A DNA stretch of 8,929 nucleotides from positions 1 through 8,929 of the forward strand of contig USQP01000023.1 in assembly GCA_900556945.1 (NCBI GenBank), given 5' to 3'. The position numbers and the translations under genes were made by a program. The notes beneath the pieces are model-generated. The model had not been told where the DNA came from and made no database searches. It saw only the letters and a program-made list of their open reading frames with translations. The stretch comes from an uncultured Clostridium sp. GTDB lineage: Bacteria; Bacillota; Clostridia; TANB77; CAG-508. Positions 1-7,800 of this stretch are shown piece by piece (position 1 is the first letter of the stretch; every line of letters begins with the position of its first letter).

Positions 1-33
1 TCTCGTGGGCTCGTAGATGTGTATAAGAGACAG
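1..33 (+). other. Nextera/Tn5 tagmentation adapter (synthetic)
   Basis: This is not genomic sequence. Bases 15-33 are the 19-base Tn5 mosaic end, and bases 1-14 are the Nextera Read-2 adapter lacking its first G. Base 14 is T where the standard adapter has G; the rest matches as I remember it. The adapter puts an in-frame TAA (24-26) just upstream of the real coding frame, which artificially truncates gene 1 for any ORF caller. Confidence 0.97.
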
Positions 34-35
34 CC

Positions 36-107
36 GTAATATTAGTATTAGCCACATTAATACTAACTAATTTTATTTATGTTGGAGTAGGATTAGTAAG
101 TTATGCT
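36..107 (+). other. Signal-peptide hydrophobic core of gene 1, interrupted by the left edge
   Basis: The codons in the gene 1 frame give a 24-residue hydrophobic run (starting VILVLATLIL, ending VSYA), followed by a polar TTNITTNHQN stretch as in a mature N terminus. A cleavage after SYA is plausible. The hydrophobic core begins at the very first genomic codon, so the missing part is probably just the start Met and a short basic n-region. This is inference from the hydropathy pattern. Confidence 0.75.
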
Positions 108-3100
108 ACAACGAATATTACGACCAATCATCAAAATATTGAATTTGATGCACAATTAAAAGAAGGAAATATATTATCTTTACAAATTAATGTAAAGAAG
201 GAAGGATATTTTAATGGCGAAATTGCTTTGGAGAATAGCAATTTTAATTTTGTAACCGATCAAAGTAATCATTACATGAACAAGATTGAAACAAATAAAA
301 TTGTGTTAAATCAATTAAATGCTGGGACAACAGCTCAAATGGATTTAAAAATAGAACCTGTCAATAAAGAAATATTTGATGCAGGTTTATTAAGCACGGT
401 AAGTAAATTAAATTTAAGTGGTATTTATAGAGATAGCACAGAGAAAGATATCAATATTAAAGCTTCTAGGGAAGTTAAATATGAATATACTGAAGATAAT
501 ACAAATGAGAGTGTAGAGAATTCAGTAGAAGTAATAACGAATAAAGTTATGAAAGTATCAGGAGAAGATAAAAGAGTCATACAATTAGCTATCAATATGG
601 GATTAAAAGAAAATAATTATCCTATTAAAGAAATTGCTACTGAAATTAATATACCAACACCAAATGAGAGTAAACCAACGATTTCAAAAAATGTTAATTT
701 TCATACAATGACTTATTTTAACTATGAATATGATGGAATCAATACTGTAAAAATAACATTTAATAATGAGCCTAACGACAGTAACAACATTTTATGGACA
801 AAAGATGGTAATGAAAATGTTATTTTAACATTGGTTTATGATAAAGAAGTAGAATTAGATAAAAGTTCTGTACAATTAGATGAAAAGGTAATTTTATATA
901 ATGAAAAAGAGCTTACATCTGCTAATCGTATAGAATTAACAAATGAAGAAAAAGATTCATTGGTGCAAGTAAAAATTGTAAATTCAGAAAGTGAAATCTA
1001 TAAAGGAAAATTATATGCTGGAATTGACAGACAATATGAAAGTAAGACAAATATAGCAGTTAATTTAGCAAATGTAGAACAATACATAGATGTAAAAGAA
1101 GATGCTACAACTTATACGGTAGAAGACAAAGAATTAGATGCAAATGTAGTATATAATAAGACAATTATAAATAAAGATGATTTTGATAAAATTCTTGGGC
1201 AAAATGGAATATTGACAATAGCAAACGAAAAGGATGAAATAATTGCAACAGTTGATAATTCAACATCAATTGATGAAAATAAGAATATTGTAATTGACTA
1301 TACAGGAAAAGAACCAAAGGCAATTCAAATAAAAACGACCACACCTATTGCAGAAGGCAATTTAAGTTTCAAACACACAAAGACAATAAAAGAACAAGAC
1401 AAGGAGATAATAAAAGGTGCAACAGAATTAAAAACAAAAATAACTTATCATTATGATACAGGAGTTACAAATGAAGCAGAAACCGTAACAAAATTAGAAG
1501 AATCAACAACAGAAGCAAGATTAGAGGTAAATAAAGATACTTTATCAACCGTTGTAGAAAATAATGTGGAAATAAAAGCCATATTAAAAGGAAATAATGA
1601 ACAATATAATTTATATAGTAATCCAAGCATTCAATTTGAATTACCAGAAGAAGTAGAAAAGATTGAAATGAATAGTATTGACTTAATTTATGAAACAGAA
1701 TTAAATGTAAAAAGTTATGATATAGATGGTCGTACATTGACTATTTACTTAGAAGGAAAACAAACAGAATACAAAGATTTAAGTATTGAAGGTGCTATAT
1801 TAATCATCAATGCTAATCTTACCGTTAACAAAAAATCGGCAACAAAGGACTCACAAATTACCATGACATATTATAACGAAGAAACAACTGGAACAGATAC
1901 GAAATCAATTAGAATTGTCGCACCAACGGATGTTACAACAATTCATACGATTAAAGATTTAGGTGTTGAGACAATCGGACAAGAAGAATTAAAAAGTGTA
2001 ACTCTTCAAAGAGGAACAAGTGCAAAACAAATAGAGACGGAAATAGAAGTAATTAATAATAATGAAAATGAAATTCAAAATGTAAAAGTACTAGGTACCT
2101 TCCCAACAGAAAATGATGAAAATAATATAGCAATTAAAGTAGTGGAGGGAATTCGTATACAAGGTCTAGAAGGAGCAAAAGTATATTATACAGAAAATAA
2201 AGATGCAACAGACGATTTACAAAACGAAACAAATGGATGGACAGAAGAAATAGCAGATTCAAGTAAAGTAAGTAAATACTTAATTGAAGTATCCAGTATG
2301 AAAGCACAAGAAAGCTTACAAGGAACTTATAAAATAGAAATTCCTGCCTTACTTGAATATAACCAAACAGCAAAAGAAGGATATCATGTAAAATATACAA
2401 ATAGTTTAACAAGAACAGAAAACGAAATGAAAGCAACAACAATTGAATTACAGACGGGTGTAGGACCAGTATTGGAAACGAAATTAATACCAATGATAGG
2501 TGGAGAAGAAGTAGCACAAAACAGTACCGTAAAAAATGGAGAAGTTATTAAATATAAAATAGAAGTATCCAATGTTGGAAGTGAAGAAATACAAAATATT
2601 ACCGTACAAGGAAATGTACCAGAGGGTACAACATTGGTAACCCCACAAGATAATTACGAATATACAGGATCTTCTTATTATAAGGAACTAGACAGAAAAA
2701 CTTATGAAGCAACATTAAATACTTTAAAAGTAGGGCAAGTTGTAACAGGAGAATATGAAGTAAGAGTAAATACAGGAGTAGAAGCTGGAACGAAATTATC
2801 GAATAGGATCCAAGTGAAATATGGAGATGTAACGAAACAATCGAATGAATCACAATTGATTACAGCCAGTGGCGATATAAGAGTAAGTGTAAAAAGAGTT
2901 ACGGATAGAAGCGTAGATTTATATGAAGCCGGTACGGTGCAATATTTTGCTATCATAGAAAATATATCAGATAAAACACAGGATAATATATCAGTAAAAA
3001 CAAATCTTTCTAATAATTTAGAAGTAAATAAATTAACACTAATAACAGGAATGGAATCAAAAGAAGTATCGGATGATGATTTATATAGGCCAGGTAGTAG

Positions 3101-4823
3101 CCAAGAGGGAGAAACAACAAGAGAGATTTCAGAAAGTGAGTTAATAGGAGCAAAGGAAGAAAGCTCCATTACAACAGAGGAATTAAAATATGATACAGAA
3201 GTTAATATAGGAAGCCTAGCAGCAGGAGAAGTAAAAGTATTAAGTTATGATATGCTAATTAATAAAGTAGAGGGTTCAAATGGAATTAACTTTTCAGTAT
3301 CTGCTCAAAACGGAAATAATGAATATAAATCCAACACTTTAACAGAAAGTGTAAAGGATGTGGATATTTCATTAAATATGACAACCAATACACAAAGTCA
3401 ATATGTTAAATCTGGAGATGTCATCGAATATTATATTACTGTAAAAAATAACGGTAAATCAAAGGTAGAAGGAATAAAAGTAATTGACAGTATACCAAAT
3501 AGTTTAACAGTAACGAAAGTAAGCTTTGATGAGGAAGAAATTGAGCAATTAAAAGAGATGAATGAAATAGAAATTTCATGTAATATAGCAGCAGGCTCAG
3601 AAAGTACGATAAAAATAGAAACAGTAGTTAACTATTCAGCAGCAAGAACATCAGCAGAGGCAATTACGAATGTTGCTTATGCAGAATTTTTAGGAGATAA
3701 AGTAGCTACAACATCAGAGGTAAATCATATTATCCAAGCAGATACGGAGGATAATACAGGTGGACAAGACAATGATACAGATAGTAGCGATGTGGCAAAT
3801 GGAACAAAGATGATAACAGGTATGGCATGGTTTGATGCAAATGGTAATGGTAAAAAAGATGATGAGGAACAACTACTAAGTAATATAAAAGTACATTTAT
3901 TAAATACAACAACGAATCATTTGGTGAAAGATGAAAATGGTAATGTACTGGAAGCAACAACAAATGACAACGGCGTATATATATTAGATAAAATAGGTAA
4001 TGGTAAATACATTGTTGTATTTGAATATGATCATACAAAATATGCTTTAACAAAATATAAAGCAGAAAATGTAGAGGAATCTAAAAATTCAAATGCTATG
4101 ACAAGTGAATTATCAATTGAGAACGAAAAGCAACAAGTAGTATCAACTGATATTATAGAAATTAATAATGATAATGTTTCTAACATTAATATCGGTTTAA
4201 TAGAATTACAAGATTTTAGCTTTAGACTAGATAAGTATATTAGCAGAATACTAATTCAAAACTCTGCAGGAACAACTGTCAAAGAATATGACAATGCATC
4301 TGTTGCAAAAGCAGAATTGGATAGTAAAAAAGTTCAAGGAACAACAGTTATTATTGAATATAAAATAAAAGTAACAAATATTGGCGATGTAGATGGTTAT
4401 GTAAGGAAAATAGTTGATTATATGCCAAGTGATTTGAAATTTAGTTCAGAATTAAATACAGATTGGTATCAATCAGGAGATAACCTATATAATATAAGTT
4501 TAGCAAATGAAAAAATAGCAGCTGGAGAGTCGAGAGAAGTAACCTTGACATTAACAAAATCAATGACAGAAGATAATACAGGTTTAATTAACAACACAGC
4601 AGAAATTGCAGAAAGTTATAATGAATTAGGATTAGCGGATAGCAAATCAACCGCTGGAAATAAAGTACAGGGTGAAGAAGATTATAGCTCAGCAGATGCT
4701 ATCTTAAGTTTAAAAACAGGTGGAGAAGTATATCTAGCAATTACAATTATAGTAGTAGCAATATTAGGAATGACAGCATTTATCGTGATAAGAAAAAAAC
4801 AAAATAATGGTGATGAAAAATAG
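36..4823 (+). CDS. Giant secreted cell-surface protein: DUF11-like modules, SdrD-B-like domain, C-terminal anchor (5' partial)
   Basis: This gene encodes a cell-wall or membrane-anchored extracellular stalk protein with at least 1595 residues (numbered from codon 36). The start codon is missing: the frame is open from the first genomic codon, there is no in-frame ATG before 228, and the TTG at 228 has no convincing ribosome site. Residues 1-24 are a signal-peptide hydrophobic core ending VSYA. Residues about 25-650 are beta-rich with no domain I recognise. DUF11-like modules follow at about 655-800, 805-940, 945-1105 and 1109-1228, with typical strands such as YKIEVSNVG and YYITVKNNG. An acidic linker (about 1234-1258) leads to an SdrD-B-like domain (1259-1335) with a calcium-type DANGNGKKDDEE loop at D1267. 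The cassette module with K1400, D1461 and N1520 comes next, then SLKTGGE (1558-1564), a membrane helix and an RKK tail. I found only one cysteine, typical of exported proteins in anaerobic Gram-positives. It ends in TAG, 21 bases before gene 2, so the two are probably cotranscribed. The ligand is unknown. Confidence 0.9.
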   Translation, partial: VILVLATLILTNFIYVGVGLVSYATTNITTNHQNIEFDAQLKEGNILSLQINVKKEGYFNGEIALENSNFNFVTDQSNHYMNKIETNKIVLNQLNAGTTAQMDLKIEPVNKEIFDAGLLSTVSKLNLSGIYRDSTEKDINIKASREVKYEYTEDNTNESVENSVEVITNKVMKVSGEDKRVIQLAINMGLKENNYPIKEIATEINIPTPNESKPTISKNVNFHTMTYFNYEYDGINTVKITFNNEPNDSNNILWTKDGNENVILTLVYDKEVELDKSSVQLDEKVILYNEKELTSANRIELTNEEKDSLVQVKIVNSESEIYKGKLYAGIDRQYESKTNIAVNLANVEQYIDVKEDATTYTVEDKELDANVVYNKTIINKDDFDKILGQNGILTIANEKDEIIATVDNSTSIDENKNIVIDYTGKEPKAIQIKTTTPIAEGNLSFKHTKTIKEQDKEIIKGATELKTKITYHYDTGVTNEAETVTKLEESTTEARLEVNKDTLSTVVENNVEIKAILKGNNEQYNLYSNPSIQFELPEEVEKIEMNSIDLIYETELNVKSYDIDGRTLTIYLEGKQTEYKDLSIEGAILIINANLTVNKKSATKDSQITMTYYNEETTGTDTKSIRIVAPTDVTTIHTIKDLGVETIGQEELKSVTLQRGTSAKQIETEIEVINNNENEIQNVKVLGTFPTENDENNIAIKVVEGIRIQGLEGAKVYYTENKDATDDLQNETNGWTEEIADSSKVSKYLIEVSSMKAQESLQGTYKIEIPALLEYNQTAKEGYHVKYTNSLTRTENEMKATTIELQTGVGPVLETKLIPMIGGEEVAQNSTVKNGEVIKYKIEVSNVGSEEIQNITVQGNVPEGTTLVTPQDNYEYTGSSYYKELDRKTYEATLNTLKVGQVVTGEYEVRVNTGVEAGTKLSNRIQVKYGDVTKQSNESQLITASGDIRVSVKRVTDRSVDLYEAGTVQYFAIIENISDKTQDNISVKTNLSNNLEVNKLTLITGMESKEVSDDDLYRPGSSQEGETTREISESELIGAKEESSITTEELKYDTEVNIGSLAAGEVKVLSYDMLINKVEGSNGINFSVSAQNGNNEYKSNTLTESVKDVDISLNMTTNTQSQYVKSGDVIEYYITVKNNGKSKVEGIKVIDSIPNSLTVTKVSFDEEEIEQLKEMNEIEISCNIAAGSESTIKIETVVNYSAARTSAEAITNVAYAEFLGDKVATTSEVNHIIQADTEDNTGGQDNDTDSSDVANGTKMITGMAWFDANGNGKKDDEEQLLSNIKVHLLNTTTNHLVKDENGNVLEATTNDNGVYILDKIGNGKYIVVFEYDHTKYALTKYKAENVEESKNSNAMTSELSIENEKQQVVSTDIIEINNDNVSNINIGLIELQDFSFRLDKYISRILIQNSAGTTVKEYDNASVAKAELDSKKVQGTTVIIEYKIKVTNIGDVDGYVRKIVDYMPSDLKFSSELNTDWYQSGDNLYNISLANEKIAAGESREVTLTLTKSMTEDNTGLINNTAEIAESYNELGLADSKSTAGNKVQGEEDYSSADAILSLKTGGEVYLAITIIVVAILGMTAFIVIRKKQNNGDEK
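3736..3809 (+). other. Acidic, low-complexity linker in gene 1
   Basis: The encoded stretch is rich in Asp, Asn, Gly, Ser and Thr (for example EDNTGGQDNDTDSSD) and separates the last DUF11-like module of the upstream chain from the SdrD-B-like domain. It resembles a flexible, solvent-exposed hinge. The acidic residues next to the DxNxNG loop could add to calcium binding, but nothing shows that directly. Confidence 0.6.
3810..4050 (+). other. SdrD-B-like domain in gene 1 with calcium-type loop
   Basis: The domain opens MITGMAWFDANGNGKKDDEE (D1267 at nt 3834), the standard opening of SdrD B-like repeats (strand, W/F-x-D, then an EF-hand-like acidic loop). It continues with NIKVHLLN, NDNGVYILDKIGNGKYIVVFEYD, the beta-sandwich pattern shared with CnaB/SpaA folds. 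In staphylococcal Sdr proteins this domain binds calcium and stiffens the stalk. Calcium binding here is inferred from the loop. Confidence 0.8.
4185..4607 (+). repeat. Cassette module copy 1 (gene 1): candidate K/D/N isopeptide domain
   Basis: This is the first of three divergent protein-level copies in the window. It begins INIGLIE (G1387, E1390), has K1400 thirteen residues after that Gly, a strand EYKIKVTN, an IVDYMPS segment with D1461, and closes NTAEI with N1520. It is the shortest copy (141 residues) and directly follows an SdrD-B-like domain. The general shape is DUF11/CnaA-like. The Lys, Asp and Asn occupy the places expected of an intramolecular Lys-Asn isopeptide bond; bond formation is inference. 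Confidence 0.65.
4707..4820 (+). other. C-terminal anchor of gene 1 (SLKTGGE, membrane helix, basic tail)
   Basis: SLKTGGE (nt 4707-4727) precedes a membrane helix of about 20 residues (VYLAITIIVV onward) and the tail RKKQNNGDEK. The order KTG-E-hydrophobic-RKK is that of a sortase sorting signal, but the Leu-Pro of LPxTG is absent (S-L-K-T-G). It may be a variant sortase substrate or simply a membrane anchor. Confidence 0.65.
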
Positions 4824-4830
4824 GAAAGGA

Positions 4831-4838
4831 AAGGAGGT
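4831..4838 (+). promoter_or_regulatory. Ribosome binding site of gene 2
   Basis: AAGGAGGT lies 6 bases before the ATG at 4845 and is a full anti-Shine-Dalgarno match at good spacing, which fixes the gene 2 start. The whole gap between the genes is 21 bases, with no room for a terminator and no evident separate promoter, so gene 2 is probably read from the gene 1 transcript. Confidence 0.9.
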
Positions 4839-4844
4839 AGAAAA

Positions 4845-7800
4845 ATGAATCAAGTAAGAAGAATAGCAATTAGTATCATAATAGGAATCATAGCGATTTT
4901 TGGAATATATAGTATATCAAATGCATATTCTGTGGGACAATCCATAACCATAACATATAATCAATATGCAGGTAGCAGTAACATATTTTGTGTCGAACAT
5001 GGGCAAGCTCTAACGGATGATAATAGTTATAAAATTATTTCTAATGTGAAGATTGAAGGTACTAAGTCAACAGATTATGAAGGTAAAACAATAGAAGACA
5101 AAAGTAATGCTAAGTTTGCTTATATTTTATCAGCTGACAATGGTTCCTCTCATGATAGTGGACCAGTGCAAAATGAAATATGGAATTATGGCTATACTTG
5201 GATGAAAAATGTAGGACAAAAACATAATGGATTGAATTTAAACTTTGTAAGTGCGACACCAGGAAACACTAATCAATCAACGACGGCACTAGATACAGAA
5301 GCTACTAATTATGCCAATAACATTTCAAATGGAACGAAAGTAACGGACAATACGGATAAAAGCAAAATAAAGGTAGAAGCTTATAATAAAGATGGAACAC
5401 AATACATGAGAGTAGGACCATTTAATTGGACATTTGGAGGAAAATTGACAGAAGTATCAATTTATGACCAAAATTCAAAATCAATAGCAGGAAAATTATA
5501 TAGTACTTTTAGTGGCAAAACAGAAAAATGGATTAATGTGGGAGAAATTAAATCAGGTAGCGACTTTTATATTTCCATACCAGTTAATAGTGGAGCAACA
5601 AAAATTACAAAAGTTGCAGGAAAGATGGATATTGAAGTAAAAGCTGTTAATATTTGGTTTTTAGAATCTACAACAAGTTATAAACAAAACTTAATTATAA
5701 GAGAGCCATATAATGCAACTGAAACGATAGATTTATCATTTGATTATAACATTTCTATACTTGGAAACTTAAAGGTAATTAAAGTAAACAAAGATAATAC
5801 AACAGTAAAATTACCAAATGTAGGTTTTAAAATTCAAAATAAAGATACGAAAAAGTGGGTAAAAGAAACGAATGGAACAATATCTTATGTAGACAACAAA
5901 GATGCAGCAACCGAATACATAACAGACAAAAATGGAGAAATTACAATTAAAAATTTAATTGTTGGAACTTATGTAGCTTATGAAACGAAAAATCCAAACT
6001 ATGGATATGAAATCATAACAGAAGGAAAAGAAAAGGATGTAATCGTGGATAAGACAGCAGAACTTCAAATTCCAAATAAGCAAAAATATATTAAGCTTTC
6101 AGGATATGTATGGGTAGATAGATATTCTGGAAAACAATCTGAAAAAAATGATTTATATAAAGATGGTACTTATGATTCAGAAGATATCTTATTAGATGGA
6201 ATTACAGTAAGATTAAAAGACACATCAGGTAATGTAATAAAAGAAGCAAAAACAGCAAACGGAGGAGCTTATCAATTTATCGATGTGTTAGTAGATGATT
6301 TAGACAAATATTATGTAGAATTTGAATATGATGGATTAACCTATACAAATGTGGTATCACATATTGATAAAGATAATGGTTCAAAATCTGCAGAAGATAG
6401 TGAAGTAAGAGATAACTTTAATAAGGGATTTAGCAGTGTTGTAGGAGGAGAAACAGCTAATACTGGTGCAACATTGGATGAGAATGGAAAGAAAAAGAAT
6501 GATTTGACTTATAATTTAACTTATGATGCAGACAATGGCGCAAAATCAACACTTGTAAATAATGGATTGTATGTAATTACAGCAAATACTAACGAAACAG
6601 GATATCGTATCAAAGCACACTTTACACCTGGACAAGAAGAGATTAAATATATTAACTTAGGTTTATATGAAAGGGAACAACCAGATATTTCATTAGTAAA
6701 AGATTTATATAATGTAAAAGTTAGTATCAATGGATATAACCATGTATATGATTATAATCAAAGATTTGATAAACCAATCGAGCCTACGGAAGATGACTTA
6801 AATGTTGGTGTAAAATATAAAAATAAATTTACAGGATCCTATAATAGAGCAATTTACGAGGCAGATTATAATTACACAACACAAGATGGAAAAAATGAGT
6901 TAGAAGTGTATGTAACATATCAACTTAGAATGAATAATGAATCATCTAACTTAACCACTCAAATTAATAGTATAGTGGATTATTATGATTCTAATTATAC
7001 ATTATGTGGAGTAGGTACAAGCCTAAATAATGATACCATGGATGTACAAAAAAATATTGATTATGGGGTTTTAGATTATAATGAAAATTATAATAAACTA
7101 ACAATTAATAATAATACAAAAATAGATCATGGAAAATATGCTGACATTTATGTACAATTTAAATTAAACAGACAAGCGGTAATCAATATTATAAACAATA
7201 AAGAAAATTTAGATAATGTAGCAGAAATTAATTCATATTCTGTATTTGATGAAAAAGGAATATATGCAGGAATTGATAAAGACTCAAACCCTGGAAATGC
7301 AAATCCAGCAGATGTAACGACTCACCAAGATGATACAAGTTCAGCACCAGGATTATTACTAGAGGTAGCGGCTGCAAGAGAAATGACAGGTAAAGTATTC
7401 TTCGATGAATCAACAGGAGGAGTTGGAGTAGTAAGAGAAGGTGACGGTCAATACACAGATAATGAAAAAGGAATTGCAAATGTAGAGGTTACTTTAAAAG
7501 AAAACAAAGAAAATGGAGAAATACATACAACAACTACAGATGGAAATGGTGATTTCTATATTAGTGGTTATATACCAGGTGATTATACATTAACCTATAC
7601 ATGGGGAGATGAAACGTACACGGTTCAAAATTATAAAGGAACGATCTATAAAGATAAAGATAGAGCGAATAATAAAGAGTGGTATAAAACTACAGAACCA
7701 AGATATTCAGATGCTATGGATGATTATCAGTTAAGACAAAACATTGATGGGGAAACTCAAAATATTACAGGAACAAGTAAAACTACAATTGATAAGATGA

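Noticed and set aside
228..230. TTG at 228 as the start of gene 1.
   Set aside because: No well-spaced ribosome site precedes it, and the frame continues upstream through a mature N terminus and signal peptide to the first genomic base.
1465..4053. Several open frames of 60-155 codons on the minus strand.
   Set aside because: They are antisense to gene 1. The Leu-, Tyr- and His-rich compositions are what complementing AT-rich Lys/Glu/Asn codons gives, and they lie within a continuous well-supported + strand gene.
5640..6000. A VYPK-type pilin motif that would make gene 2 a sortase-polymerised pilin backbone.
   Set aside because: No YPK motif was found around the SpaA domain; only the E-box is present, so polymerisation is not claimed.
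6521..7479. Two minus-strand open frames inside gene 2.
   Set aside because: Both are antisense to recognisable SdrD-B and cassette domains and have biased composition with no domain of their own.
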